Shown: positions 32,688-41,792 of the stretch, piece after piece
Position numbering within the stretch: position 1 is the stretch's first letter
Layout of the letters: every line of letters starts with the position of its first letter
Source: Tissierellia bacterium
Lineage (GTDB): Bacteria; Bacillota; Clostridia; Tissierellales; Peptoniphilaceae
NCBI GenBank assembly: GCA_030535395.1
Contig: JAUNLK010000002.1
Location: 1-64,000, forward strand
Length of the DNA stretch: 64,000 bases
Direction: 5' to 3'
Translations under genes and position numbers: made by a program
The notes under the pieces: generated by a model
Seen by the model: the letters and a program-made list of their open reading frames with translations, nothing else
The model's database searches: none
What the model was told of the DNA's origin: nothing

Positions 32688-33107
32688 ATGAAAAAACACA
32701 GAAGTACCCCGCCTGCCGTGGCAAAGAGGACTTCCGATCCCCTGATGGAGTGGATGAAGGGCTTCACCCTCCTCCTCATCTGTCTTTTCCTTGGAAATAT
32801 TCTCAATGCCCTGATTCCCCTGGCCATTCCCGGGGCCATTTACGGCATTTTAGTGATGCTCACCGCCCTGTCGTTGAAGATCATCGACATTGAGGACATC
32901 GACCCTGCGGCCCAGACCCTCCTGGGGGCCATGGCCCTCTTCTTTATTCCCGGGGCGGTGAATCTCATGACTGTGGTCCCCGAGATCAAAGACGAGCTCT
33001 TGAAACTATTTGTCCTGGTGATTCTCTCCACCTCCATGGTGTTTTTTGTCACCGGCTACACGGTGGAGCTGATTTTAAAGCTCCAGGGCAAGCTGAAAGG
33101 AGTCTAG
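32688..33107 (+). CDS. lrgA: LrgA/CidA family holin-like protein
   Basis: This is a 139-residue membrane protein with four hydrophobic segments: FTLLLICLFLGNILNAL, PLAIPGAIYGILVMLTAL, TLLGAMALFFIPGAVNLM and KLFVLVILSTSMVFFVTGY. IPGAIYGI and FFIPGAV are family marks. ATG at 32688 with AAAGGAG six bases upstream. It pairs with lrgB directly downstream; in other Firmicutes the pair moderates murein hydrolase activity or pyruvate transport. A TACAAT box at 32654 is a possible -10. Confidence 0.92.
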   Translation: MKKHRSTPPAVAKRTSDPLMEWMKGFTLLLICLFLGNILNALIPLAIPGAIYGILVMLTALSLKIIDIEDIDPAAQTLLGAMALFFIPGAVNLMTVVPEIKDELLKLFVLVILSTSMVFFVTGYTVELILKLQGKLKGV

Positions 33108-33108
33108 G

Positions 33109-33819
33109 ATGAGCCCACTTTTGGAAAATTTTGTACAGCTGCCCATCTTTGGCATCCTCCTCACCCTCCTGGGCTTTCTCCTGGGGGAGAAGATTGCCAA
33201 AAAGATCAACAATCCCGCCCTCACGGGGCTGGTGGTGGCGGTGATTCTCATTGTGGCCTTTTTGAAGATCACGGGAATTTCCATTGAGGCCTATCAAATT
33301 GGCGGGGAGTATGTGAATTTCTTCCTGGGGCCCATGACCCTCTCCCTGGCCGTGCCCATGTACCACAAGCGCCACATTCTCATGGAAAATCTCCTGCCCA
33401 TTTCCGTGGGGGTGGTGGTCTCCTCTCTCACTGCCATTGGCTCCGGCTATCTCTTGGGCAGACTCATGGGCCTGGACTGGTCCCTCATTCTCTCCATGCT
33501 TCCCAAGAATGTCACCACGGGGATTGCCGTGGAGACCAGCGCCGCCATTGGGGGCATTCCCTCCCTCACTGTGGCCGCCGTCACCGTGGCGGGGGTCTTT
33601 GGCTACGGCTTCGTGGAGAGCTATGCCAAAATTGCCCGCTTCCGCTCCCCCATTGCCAAGGGCCTGGCCAGTGGGGCCGCCTCCCACGCCATGGGCACCA
33701 AGCGGGCCCTGGAAATGGGAGAGGATGTGGGGGCCGTCTCCTCTCTGGCCATTGCCCTCTGCGGCATTGTCACCAGTTTTCTCCTGCCCTTTGTACTTCC
33801 CCTCCTAAAAGCTCTATAA
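33109..33819 (+). CDS. lrgB: LrgB family membrane protein
   Basis: This is a 236-residue membrane protein, one base after lrgA. Family segments are NPALTGLVVAVILIVAFLKITGI, YVNFFLGPMTLSLAVPMY, LPKNVTTGIAVETSAAIGGIPSLTVAAV, and SHAMGTKRALEMGEDVGAVSSLAIALCGIV. Six to seven hydrophobic segments. Acts with LrgA. Confidence 0.94.
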   Translation: MSPLLENFVQLPIFGILLTLLGFLLGEKIAKKINNPALTGLVVAVILIVAFLKITGISIEAYQIGGEYVNFFLGPMTLSLAVPMYHKRHILMENLLPISVGVVVSSLTAIGSGYLLGRLMGLDWSLILSMLPKNVTTGIAVETSAAIGGIPSLTVAAVTVAGVFGYGFVESYAKIARFRSPIAKGLASGAASHAMGTKRALEMGEDVGAVSSLAIALCGIVTSFLLPFVLPLLKAL

Positions 33820-33826
33820 TTGAATT

Positions 33827-35335
33827 ATGGATATTCACGACAAAAGGTCCTACGATTTGGGCCGCAACAAAATTGAACTCATTGCCTACGGCGCTGTCAT
33901 CGGCCTCACGGCGGGGCTGGTCAGCGTCCTCTACCGCTATGTCCTCCACAAGATGGATGTCATTCGAGATTTGGCCTTCGCCTCCATGACGCCCCTGAGA
34001 TTTGCCCTGTGGATTTTGGGGGCCCTGGCCGTCTCCCTCATCCTCCACTTTCTCCTGAAGAAGGCCCCCTACACCGGGGGCGGGGGGATTCCCCAAATGC
34101 GGGCGGAGCTGGAGCACAAAATCGACCAGAATGTGCCCTGGTCTTTGATCTCCAAGTTCTTCGGGGGGGGCCTGGCCACCCTGGGGGGCCTCACCCTGGG
34201 CCGGGAGGGCCCCTCCATTCAGCTGGGGGGCCTGGCCGCCAAGGGAGTGGCCAAGCTCACCAAAAGGCCCGCCGTCCAGCAGCGCTCCCTCATTACCGCC
34301 GGCTGCTCGGCGGGGCTTGCCGCCGCCTTCAATGCGCCCCTGGCCGGGGTCCTCTTTGCATTGGAGGAGATGCAAAAGTCCATGAGCCACTACTTTATGG
34401 CCACCGCCCTGGTGGCCTCCCTGGTGGCCAATTTCGTCTCCTACAGCCTCATGGGCATGGATCCCGCCTTTGCCATGCCCATGGAAGAGATGCTCCCCAT
34501 GAATCTCATTTGGATCCCCATTGGGGTGGGGGTGGTCTCGGGAATTGTGGCCAGAATCTACAACTGGGGGATGATTCTCCTGGTGGAGCGGCGCCTCAAG
34601 ACCAAGATTCCCAAGTACTGGCTCATCTTTTCCGCCATGGTATTGGCGGCCCTGGTGGGCCTCTACGATCCCAGCCTCATGGGGGACGGCCACGGCTTTG
34701 TGGAGAACCTGGCCCAGGCCCCCACGGCCCTCCACATCCTCTTCATCGCCTTCATTCTCCGGATGATTTTGGTGTGGACGGGAAATGGCTCCGGGGTCCA
34801 GGGGGGAATCTTCATGCCCATTCTCGCCCTGGGGGCCATTGTGGGGGTGGCCGCCTTCCAAATCTTGGGCATGGACCAAGTGTTCATCCACAATTTCATC
34901 TATCTGGGCATGGCCGGGGTCCTGGCGGGCTCCATTGGTGCCCCCCTCCTCTCCATTATTTTGGTCAGCGAAATGAGCGGCTCCATGGAGCAGTTCATCT
35001 CCGTGGCCGTGGTCTCCATGGTGGGCTATGGGGTGGCCATGATCCTGAAGAATGTGCCCATCTATGAGTCCCTCTACGAGCTGCAATTTGCCGATCCCGT
35101 GGCCCTTCCCGGGACCTACGATATGAGCTACTTCCTCATCTCCGGGGACGCCCCCCTGGTGGGGATGCGCCTTACCGACGTGCCCCTGCCCCCCGATGCC
35201 GTCGTCACCTCCATTTGCAGGGACCGGATGTGCTTCACCCCCAGCCCCGAGACCCTCCTCAAAGGGGGCGATGAGCTCCTCATCACCCTGCCGGCGGATC
35301 AGTTGGTGGAAGTAAGCGAGCTGTTTCACCCATGA
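33827..35335 (+). CDS. ClC-type chloride/proton exchanger with TrkA-C domain
   Basis: This is a 502-residue membrane protein. The selectivity filter pieces are GGGGIPQ, GREGPSIQLGGLAAKGVA (with the gating glutamate, which favours H+/Cl- exchange over a channel) and GNGSGVQGGIFMPILALGAIVG. The C-terminal 85 residues (APLVGMRLTDVPLPPDAVVTSI, LLKGGDELLITLPADQLVEVSELF) form a cytoplasmic TrkA-C regulatory domain. Its stop overlaps the next gene start as ATGA. Confidence 0.93.
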   Translation: MDIHDKRSYDLGRNKIELIAYGAVIGLTAGLVSVLYRYVLHKMDVIRDLAFASMTPLRFALWILGALAVSLILHFLLKKAPYTGGGGIPQMRAELEHKIDQNVPWSLISKFFGGGLATLGGLTLGREGPSIQLGGLAAKGVAKLTKRPAVQQRSLITAGCSAGLAAAFNAPLAGVLFALEEMQKSMSHYFMATALVASLVANFVSYSLMGMDPAFAMPMEEMLPMNLIWIPIGVGVVSGIVARIYNWGMILLVERRLKTKIPKYWLIFSAMVLAALVGLYDPSLMGDGHGFVENLAQAPTALHILFIAFILRMILVWTGNGSGVQGGIFMPILALGAIVGVAAFQILGMDQVFIHNFIYLGMAGVLAGSIGAPLLSIILVSEMSGSMEQFISVAVVSMVGYGVAMILKNVPIYESLYELQFADPVALPGTYDMSYFLISGDAPLVGMRLTDVPLPPDAVVTSICRDRMCFTPSPETLLKGGDELLITLPADQLVEVSELFHP

Positions 35336-36468
35336 AGCGCCTCCTCTTTCCCCTCACCCTCCTCCTGATCCTACTCCTGGGGGCCTGCAGCGGCCTGGAG
35401 GGGATGGTCCACCCCAGGGAGGAGCGGCCGGAGATCTCCATGGGGGTCTTCTCCCCCCTCACCGGGGACATGTCCGACGAGGGCCAGAGCTTTGGCCGGG
35501 GGGTGCAGCTGGCCCACAATCAGCGGCGCTACTTGGGCGATGAGCCCATTGGCCTGGTCTTCTACGACACCAAGAGCAACAGTTTCGACACCGCCAATGC
35601 CGTGGCCCATCTCACCCAGACGGAAAAGGTCCAGGGCCTCCTCTCCACCATACAAATTGGAGATGCCATGGCGGCCATTTCCGCCGCGGGGATTCCCACC
35701 CTCACGGCGGCCACCGACGGCAAGCGGGAGGGGGGCGACTTCATTACGCCCCTGGGCTTCAACAACGAGCAGCAGGCCCGGGCCATGGCCCAGTACGCCG
35801 AGAGAGACCTCAATTTGAGCCACATTGCCATTCTCACCAATGAGGAGAGCGACTACAGTCAGGAGCTGGGCTATCACTTTGCCAGTGCCCTCTCCTCCGG
35901 AGTGAAGGCGGAGGTACTGGAGTACCACAGCGGAGAGACCCTCTTTCGCCCGGAGATGCGGCGCCTTCAAAAAATGGGGGTGGACGGGGTCTACATCGCC
36001 GATCGGAGCACCACCGCAGCCTATTTGGTCCGGGCCCTCCACGAGAAGCTCCCCTATATCACCGTCCTGGGCTCCGACCGAATGGACAGCGCCAATTTCG
36101 TGGCCCTGGGGGGCGATGCCGCCGAGAATGTCTACTACAGCACCAATTTCCACAGCGGGAAACTCACCACCCAGGAGGCGGCCAACTTCGTCCAGAGCTA
36201 TCGCAAGGCCTATGGCATGGACCCCAATGCCCAGGCGGCCCTGGGCTTCGACAGCTACAATCTCCTGTGGACGGCCATGAGCCGCCAGGAGGAGCCGGGG
36301 CCCATCCACCTCCAGCACGCCCTGGGGAAATTGGACCAGGTATCCTTGGTCTCCGGGGTCTATTACAGGGACCCCCAGGCCCCCCAGCCCGTCCACATTG
36401 TCCAGATTCAAAGGGGAATTCCCCGCTACCGAAAGGACATTGTGGTGACGGCCCATCCCCAGCCCTGA
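35332..36468 (+). CDS. orphan type 1 periplasmic-binding-like lipoprotein
   Basis: This is a 378-residue lipoprotein. The signal ends LLLGAC (Cys19). The body is a Leu/Ile/Val-binding-protein-like fold: ISMGVFSPLTGDMSDEGQSFGRGVQLAHNQ, FYDTKSNSFDTANAVAHL, HIAILTNEESDYSQELGYHFASAL, GVDGVYIADRSTTAAYLVRAL and FVQSYRKAYGMDPNAQAALGFDSYNLL. No branched-chain amino-acid permease or ATPase genes lie nearby; instead the gene is coupled by ATGA to the ClC exchanger. It may serve a distant transporter or act as a sensor. Confidence 0.88.
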   Translation: MKRLLFPLTLLLILLLGACSGLEGMVHPREERPEISMGVFSPLTGDMSDEGQSFGRGVQLAHNQRRYLGDEPIGLVFYDTKSNSFDTANAVAHLTQTEKVQGLLSTIQIGDAMAAISAAGIPTLTAATDGKREGGDFITPLGFNNEQQARAMAQYAERDLNLSHIAILTNEESDYSQELGYHFASALSSGVKAEVLEYHSGETLFRPEMRRLQKMGVDGVYIADRSTTAAYLVRALHEKLPYITVLGSDRMDSANFVALGGDAAENVYYSTNFHSGKLTTQEAANFVQSYRKAYGMDPNAQAALGFDSYNLLWTAMSRQEEPGPIHLQHALGKLDQVSLVSGVYYRDPQAPQPVHIVQIQRGIPRYRKDIVVTAHPQP

Positions 36469-36829
36469 GGGGGATGAGCACCACACGGGAAGCCGGGTTC
36501 CCCCTTCCGGGGGCCACGGCCAAAGGGACGGCCTAAAAGTATCCCTCCAGCTGAAACCAACACATTGGCCCGTAAAAAACTGCCGGATCGGCAGTTTTTT
36601 TGTGCCCTGAATTTCTTCACTGCCCCAAAGGGGGGTGACTGAGGCCCTTCCTCCTGCCAAAGAGTCCGTTCCGCCCCTCTCACCTCTCCCCTCTTCCAGG
36701 GAGTCGGGGAGTTGTAGTCCTTCTCTTCCCCGTACTATATAATAATAAATAACAAACACATCCTTCCAAGTGAGTTTTCTTTGACCCACCGGCGGAGGGG
36801 ATGGAGGTTTTCGGGGAAAGGGGGACGCG
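36469..36829. other. intergenic region before the sensor operon
   Basis: These 361 bases hold no gene. They contain a terminator (36574-36601), and a TATATAATAATAAA run at 36736-36749 that may contain the -10 for the sensor operon, with TTGTAG 18-20 bases upstream as a weak -35. No riboswitch was recognised. Confidence 0.5.
36574..36601 (+). terminator. intrinsic terminator of the lrgAB-ClC operon
   Basis: The hairpin ACTGCCG-GAT-CGGCAGT is followed by seven T and preceded by six A, downstream of the orphan binding lipoprotein. Confidence 0.88.
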
Positions 36830-38494
36830 GTGACCAAGGCTTATTCCAGATTTTTCATGGGCATACTGCTGATTTTTTTGGCAGCTGCCATTCACGTACT
36901 TGCCAGGGCCCTGCCCCTGCCCTTTCGCAGCAATACCATTACCCTGGGGCTCTACACCGTGGTGATTCTCTTTTGGATGGAGAAGAATCGCCGGGTGATT
37001 TTGCACCGGGAGGTGGCCAGGTACCTGGGCTATCTGGGCCTGCTCCTCATTGCCTATCTCTTTTTGCGCACGGTGAAATACGAGCTGGCAATCAAGGGCT
37101 CCACTCTGGAGCGGTATCTGTGGTACAGCTACTATATTGTGCTCATTGGCATTGGGGTCTTTCTCCTCTTTTCCGTCCTCTACCTGGACAAGGCCCCCCA
37201 TGAAAAGATCCACGGCAGTTGGCGGCTGATGTATGGCCTGCTCTTTGTTTTTTCCCTCCTGTTTCTCACCAACGACTTCCACCAGCTGATTTTCTCCTTT
37301 CCCCTGGGCCTGAGCCGCTGGTCCCAGGTGCCCCATGGCTACGGGCCCCTCTTCCACTTGATGCTCACCTATTGCGGCGCCATTGTGGGGGCGACTTTCT
37401 ATCTCTCGGCGAAAAAACTCTTCGACGCCCGAAATATGAGAAATACCCTCATCACTTTTTCCGTGCCCGTGGTGTGGGGCCTTTACACCTATTTTTACCT
37501 CAAGGATGAGCCCCGCCTGAGCCTGTTTTTCATGGCCTTTAAGAGCCCGGAGTTCAATGTGCTCATCACCATTTCCTATATTGAAAGCCTCATCTACAAC
37601 CGGCTCCTGCCCGTGAATTTAGACTACGAAAAGTTTTGGTGCCTCTCCAGCCTGGATCTGGGGATGGTGAATCACCAGGGGAGGGTCTTTGCCAATGGCG
37701 ATGGGGCAGTTTTCCCCAGGGATTTCATTGTAGGGGCGGAGGGGGCGGCCCGCTCCATCGACGAGGACAGCCTCCTGGAGAGTGCGAGAATCTCCACGGG
37801 CCACGCCTATTGGCGCACCGATATTTCCCTCATCAATGAGATCAAGAGGAATCTCCAGCACTTTGGGGACCTCATGGCCGAGGAAAATGAGCTCCTGGAA
37901 GCGGAAAACCAGCTGAAGCTGGAGCAGGCAAGGCTCCAGGAGCAGATGGAGCTGTGGGAGTTGATCGACGAGTCCCTGGAGGATCAAATTGTAAAGCTGG
38001 AGGAGGTCCTGGGGGGCCTCTCCCAGGAGGAGGCCGAATTTCTGGAGGGAATGAAGCTGGCAACGCTCATCAATGTATCCATCAAGAGATGCTCCAATAT
38101 GCTCTTGCTGTCCCAAAAGGCTGAGGCCAGCTCCCTGGTGGAGCTCAGGCTGGCCCTGGACGAGACCCTCAGGTACTTGGCGCTCTTTGGGGTGATGACC
38201 CACCTGTCCTGGGAGGCGTCGGGGTCCATGGCCCTCTCTCAAATGCTCCTGGCCTACGAGATCTTTGAGGAGGTGCTGGAGGGCAATATCGACACCATGG
38301 AGGCCGTCTTGGTCAACGTGAGGACCGAGGATAAATCCCTTTGCCTCACCCTGGAGATTGAACATCCCAAGGAGGGCTTTGAGGCATGGAGGGCCTCGGG
38401 AGAGGACTTTTCCCGGGAGGTATTTGTGGAGGAGGGCACCCTCTATGTGAGGGTGAGCCTTCCCCTGGAAGGGGGACAAAATGGTCTTGGGTGA
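36830..38494 (+). CDS. multi-pass membrane sensor with degenerate kinase-like C-terminus
   Basis: This is a 554-residue protein from a GTG after AAAGGGGGACGC. The first 260 residues have seven or eight hydrophobic segments, resembling histidine-kinase N-terminal 7TM sensor domains. A charged coiled coil follows (about 340-390; EENELLEAENQLKLEQARLQEQMELWELID). The C-terminal 160 residues look like a kinase remnant: no phospho-acceptor His and no N-box or G-box of an ATPase domain are seen. It overlaps the true histidine kinase gene by 14 bases, so it is probably the sensing partner of that system. Confidence 0.7.
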   Translation: MTKAYSRFFMGILLIFLAAAIHVLARALPLPFRSNTITLGLYTVVILFWMEKNRRVILHREVARYLGYLGLLLIAYLFLRTVKYELAIKGSTLERYLWYSYYIVLIGIGVFLLFSVLYLDKAPHEKIHGSWRLMYGLLFVFSLLFLTNDFHQLIFSFPLGLSRWSQVPHGYGPLFHLMLTYCGAIVGATFYLSAKKLFDARNMRNTLITFSVPVVWGLYTYFYLKDEPRLSLFFMAFKSPEFNVLITISYIESLIYNRLLPVNLDYEKFWCLSSLDLGMVNHQGRVFANGDGAVFPRDFIVGAEGAARSIDEDSLLESARISTGHAYWRTDISLINEIKRNLQHFGDLMAEENELLEAENQLKLEQARLQEQMELWELIDESLEDQIVKLEEVLGGLSQEEAEFLEGMKLATLINVSIKRCSNMLLLSQKAEASSLVELRLALDETLRYLALFGVMTHLSWEASGSMALSQMLLAYEIFEEVLEGNIDTMEAVLVNVRTEDKSLCLTLEIEHPKEGFEAWRASGEDFSREVFVEEGTLYVRVSLPLEGGQNGLG

Positions 38495-39743
38495 TTTGAA
38501 AGCCGGCCCCATCTATTTCTTATACGCCGTGCTCTTTGTCGCCGGCACTTTCAGCTTTGCCATGGGCCTGAGGTCCGGCTCCAGGTCTCTGAAGTGGCGG
38601 GCCTATGGCATTTTTTTCACGGCCCTGGTGCTCCTTCAGATCCTCTCGGATCTTCTGGGGGCAGAGCAAAAATACCTCTCCGTGATTCGGGAGATTCCCA
38701 CCCTGATTTTTGCCTTGGCGACCCTCCTCGTCATCACCTTTGATCTGTGGCTATTTGGAAAACTGGAGTCCCATCAGGCCCAGCAGCTCACGGAAGCTGC
38801 CATAAAAGAGTCCATGGACACACTGCCCGTGGGGGTGGCCTTTTCCGATGAAAGGGGCAGGCCCTATTTGGTCAATTACAAAATCGACCAGCTGAGCCGC
38901 CTGGTCTTTGGCAGAAATCTGGTCAACACCCTGGACTTTTTTGACCCCGCCATGGAGGGGGAATTGGTGGAGGGCGCCACCACCTTGAAGAGGATCTCCA
39001 AGGACCGGGTGGTCATGGACGCCCAGGGGGTGTGGCTCATTGAAAATATACGCCACGGCCCCATTGTGGAGACCCTGGCCAGGGATGTCACCGAGGCCTA
39101 CGGCCTCATTCAAGAGATCCGGGAAAACAACCGAAAAATCCGGCAGCTCAACCAAAATCTCAAGGACTACAGCAAAAATATCAAGGGCTTCATCCGGGAG
39201 AGGGAAGTGCTCTCTGCCAAGAGAAAGATCCACGACGATATGGGCCGCTCCCTCATTCTCTTCCGAATGTATATGGAGCAGGAACCCAAGACTGCCCGCC
39301 AGCGGAGGGAGCTCACCCTGCTGTGGCGGCAAAATATCCTTCTACTAAAGGGGGGAATGGCACGGAGCCCCAAGGGCTCCCCCTGGGAAAAACTCACAGA
39401 GGCCGCAAGGGATGCTGGAATGGCCATTGAAATGACGGGAAGCCTCCCCTCTGAGGCAAGGGCCCAGGCCATCCTCACGGAGATCCTCCACGAGTCCATC
39501 AATAATGCCATCCTCCACGGCCACGCCAAGACCCTGTACCTGGACCTTACGGAGGATGGGGGCCAGTATCACTTCACCATAGGCAATGACGGCGCAGCGC
39601 CAGAGGGGCCCATTGTGGAGAAGGGCGGGCTCAAAAACATTCGAAAATTAGTGGAGATGGAGGGCGGTTCTGTTACTATAAGAGAGAGCCTCGACTTTGT
39701 GATGAATATAGCCCTTCCAAAAGGAGTTCGAGATGAAACATAG
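38481..39743 (+). CDS. sensor histidine kinase
   Basis: This is a 420-residue kinase. Two to three N-terminal membrane helices (residues about 10-92) precede a PAS-like region (about 105-190; MDTLPVGVAFSDERGRPYLVNYKI). The dimerisation helix with phospho-acceptor His251 (AKRKIHDDMGRSLILFRMYM) follows. The HATPase has N-box HESINNAILHG and a GNDGAAPEGPIVEKGGLKNI glycine box. The His-Asp-Asp pattern fits the NarX/DesK-like HisKA_3 group, matching the NarL-type regulator downstream. It overlaps that gene by 11 bases. Signal unknown. Confidence 0.9.
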   Translation: MVLGDLKAGPIYFLYAVLFVAGTFSFAMGLRSGSRSLKWRAYGIFFTALVLLQILSDLLGAEQKYLSVIREIPTLIFALATLLVITFDLWLFGKLESHQAQQLTEAAIKESMDTLPVGVAFSDERGRPYLVNYKIDQLSRLVFGRNLVNTLDFFDPAMEGELVEGATTLKRISKDRVVMDAQGVWLIENIRHGPIVETLARDVTEAYGLIQEIRENNRKIRQLNQNLKDYSKNIKGFIREREVLSAKRKIHDDMGRSLILFRMYMEQEPKTARQRRELTLLWRQNILLLKGGMARSPKGSPWEKLTEAARDAGMAIEMTGSLPSEARAQAILTEILHESINNAILHGHAKTLYLDLTEDGGQYHFTIGNDGAAPEGPIVEKGGLKNIRKLVEMEGGSVTIRESLDFVMNIALPKGVRDET

Positions 39744-40368
39744 AGTCATGATTGTGGATGACCAGTATGTGTGCAGGAAGATGTTTGAACTCTATCTTGA
39801 AAACAGCGACGACTATGAAGTGGTCTTTTCCATAGATTCCGCCATGTTTGCAGACACCTATGTCCTCAAGGATCACATCGACCTGGTCCTCATGGATATT
39901 TTAATGGACGATGGCTCCAGTGGCCTGGAAGCCGCCGAGAAGATGAAGCGGCTCAATCCCAGGGTGAAAATCATCGCCGTCACCAGTATGCCCGAACTGT
40001 CCTGGCTGGACCGAGCCCGAAAGATTGGCATTGACAGCTTTTGGTACAAGGAGGCCTCCAAGGAGACCATTCTTTCCGTCATGGACCACACCATGGAGGG
40101 GGAGAGTGTCTATCCCGATGGGCCCCCCATGGTGCAGATTGGCAATGCCTGCTCCCACGACTTCACCCCCAAGGAAATTGAGATCTTGCGGCTGTTGGTG
40201 ACGGGGGCGAGCAATGTGGAGATCAGCGAAAAATTGGAGATCTCCGTCCACACGGTGAAGAGCCATGTGCGAAATCTCCTGGATAAGACCGGCTATCGCA
40301 GCCGGACCAAGCTCGCCATTCAGGCGAGAATTACCGGCATGATCATCGAAGATGAAGACGGGGCGTGA
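39733..40368 (+). CDS. NarL/LuxR-family response regulator
   Basis: This is a 211-residue regulator. The receiver domain has acidic pair Asp9/Asp10 (MIVDDQ), phospho-acceptor Asp55 (LVLMDILMDDG), Thr (AVTSMP) and Lys (WYKEAS). The C-terminal LuxR helix-turn-helix is FTPKEIEILRLLVTGASNVEISEKLEISVHTVKSHVRNLLDKTG. Partner of the overlapping kinase; target genes are not indicated by the sequence. Confidence 0.95.
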   Translation: MKHRVMIVDDQYVCRKMFELYLENSDDYEVVFSIDSAMFADTYVLKDHIDLVLMDILMDDGSSGLEAAEKMKRLNPRVKIIAVTSMPELSWLDRARKIGIDSFWYKEASKETILSVMDHTMEGESVYPDGPPMVQIGNACSHDFTPKEIEILRLLVTGASNVEISEKLEISVHTVKSHVRNLLDKTGYRSRTKLAIQARITGMIIEDEDGA

Positions 40369-40433
40369 TGGCCACCACTGGCCCACTTCCAAACACGCCC
40401 CCACACAAAAAGAGGCCGCAGCCTCTCACTTAG

Positions 40434-40477
40434 AAAAAAACCACTTTCAGCCCCAGTGTAGGGGGAAAGTGGTTTTT
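40434..40477. terminator. bidirectional terminator
   Basis: AAAAACCACTTTC pairs with GAAAGTGGTTTTT around a 16-base loop between the convergent response regulator and DUF438 genes. Confidence 0.88.
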
Positions 40478-40483
40478 CTCATT

Positions 40484-41677
40484 TTATTTCAAGTATTCAT
40501 CCATGCCCTCGATGGCTCTCAAATCTTCCACCAATTCCAGAACGCCCCGGTAGATGCCCTGGCGATCTCTCACGGCGATGTAGCGAACCAGAAGGAGGGC
40601 CTCCCCTCGGGTGAAGATCCGCACCACTTGGTCTTTTCTGCCGCTTCTCAAGTCGTCCATCACCTCCCGGACAATGGCATGGGACTTGGGGGGGTGACAG
40701 AGGAAGACGTCTCTACCAATGGCAATGGAGGGACGGGGGAAGATCATCTCCTCCCGGTCGCTGACATACTGAACGATGTCATTCTCATTGACATAGGTCA
40801 CCTCGGCGGGGATGTTCTGGAAGAGATCGTCCACCTGCTCAAAGGAGAGGCTTCCCATGGGGAAATTGAGCTGACCCCCCAGGGAAACGCCCCGGTTTTG
40901 AGGCGCCGCCGGGGCCTCCTGGCTCTTTTTCTCCCGCTTGGGGCCCTTCATCTCCTTGAAGGGGCTGGCCGCTACGCCAAATTGGAGGGGATAGGAGCGG
41001 TCCGCCGCCACGCTGTTCCAGTCCTCGGCATCAAAGGATTCCATGAGGAGGGGGGCCAGCACATCCCGCTCCTTGGCGATCATTCCGGAGATCTCCTGGA
41101 GGAGCTGGGGCATTTTGCCGTGGAGGACATTGGCATCGGCCCCCTCCAGGGCCCCCTTCTTCACATCCCTCACCATCTCGCGAATGTCATCGTCCACCCC
41201 CCACATGACCTGGGGAATGCTGGTGACCCCCTGCTCCTCTAAAATGGGGAAGAAGATATTTTCCTTCCGGTCGTAGTGAACGGACAGGCCCTCCAGCTGT
41301 TCCAGGGCCTCCAGGAAGCTCTCCAGGCTGCCGCCGCCGAAGAAGAAGCCGTGGGCCGTGGGCTTGAAGGTGGTCTGGAGGAAGGTCTCCAGGGCGTCGT
41401 TCTCCGCCAAGAAGTCCTTGAGGGGACCGGGGAAGTGATCGGCCTCGTGGATGGCCTCCACATTCTTCCCCGCCACTGCCGCGTGGACGGAGCAGAGGCC
41501 CTGGAGCTTCTCCAGGGGCATGCCGTCGGCCAAGAGGGCATTTTCCGCCTGGGCCAGGGTCCTGGCATCCACCGATCCCAGATCCCTCTGGAAGCGGAGC
41601 TGGGCCTCCTCGGGGTCCAGACCACTGTGAATGTCGTTTAAGAGCTCCTTCAATTGTTCTATTTTTTGCTGATCCAT
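40484..41677 (-). CDS. DUF438 / hemerythrin / PAS protein
   Basis: This is a 397-residue protein. Residues 1-70 are a DUF438 domain (KIEQLKELLNDIHSGLDPEEAQLRF, then DGMPLEKLQGLCSVHAAV). A hemerythrin-like HHE region follows: HEADHFPGPLKDF, SVHYDRKENIFFPILEE and MIAKERDVLAPLL carry the His and Glu ligands of a di-iron site, though one usual His is replaced at KERD. The C-terminal PAS domain reads NIPAEVTYVNENDIVQYVSD...RPSIAIGRDVFLCHPPKS. Related proteins sense or handle NO, oxygen or iron. A 24-base palindrome is centred about 41 bases upstream of a likely transcription start. Confidence 0.9.
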   Translation of the reverse strand: MDQQKIEQLKELLNDIHSGLDPEEAQLRFQRDLGSVDARTLAQAENALLADGMPLEKLQGLCSVHAAVAGKNVEAIHEADHFPGPLKDFLAENDALETFLQTTFKPTAHGFFFGGGSLESFLEALEQLEGLSVHYDRKENIFFPILEEQGVTSIPQVMWGVDDDIREMVRDVKKGALEGADANVLHGKMPQLLQEISGMIAKERDVLAPLLMESFDAEDWNSVAADRSYPLQFGVAASPFKEMKGPKREKKSQEAPAAPQNRGVSLGGQLNFPMGSLSFEQVDDLFQNIPAEVTYVNENDIVQYVSDREEMIFPRPSIAIGRDVFLCHPPKSHAIVREVMDDLRSGRKDQVVRIFTRGEALLLVRYIAVRDRQGIYRGVLELVEDLRAIEGMDEYLK

Positions 41678-41747
41678 AATTCCTCCTCCATCTGTAATTC
41701 AAAATTTTCCTTAACTTGGATCTCATAGTATCACGGTATGAGTTAGA

Positions 41748-41771
41748 CATCTGTAACCTAGGTTACAGATG
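41748..41771. promoter_or_regulatory. perfect 24-base palindromic operator
   Basis: This is a dyad with no spacer and core TGTAACCTAGGTTACA, extended by four bases on each side. It lies in the divergent region between DUF438 (minus) and the GNAT operon (plus). A -10-like TACTAT at 41730-41725 on the minus strand would put the start near 41718 and the dyad centre at about -41.5, the class II position for CRP/FNR-family activators. The core resembles GTAAC-N4-GTTAC sites that I recall for HcpR-type NO-responsive regulators of clostridia. Confidence 0.7.
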
Positions 41772-41792
41772 GAAAAGAACTGCCATTTCCTG

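Noticed and set aside
33770..35329. 519-codon minus-strand ORF opposite the ClC gene
   Set aside because: His/Gly/Glu-rich composition with no motif; the plus frame contains the complete ClC filter motifs.
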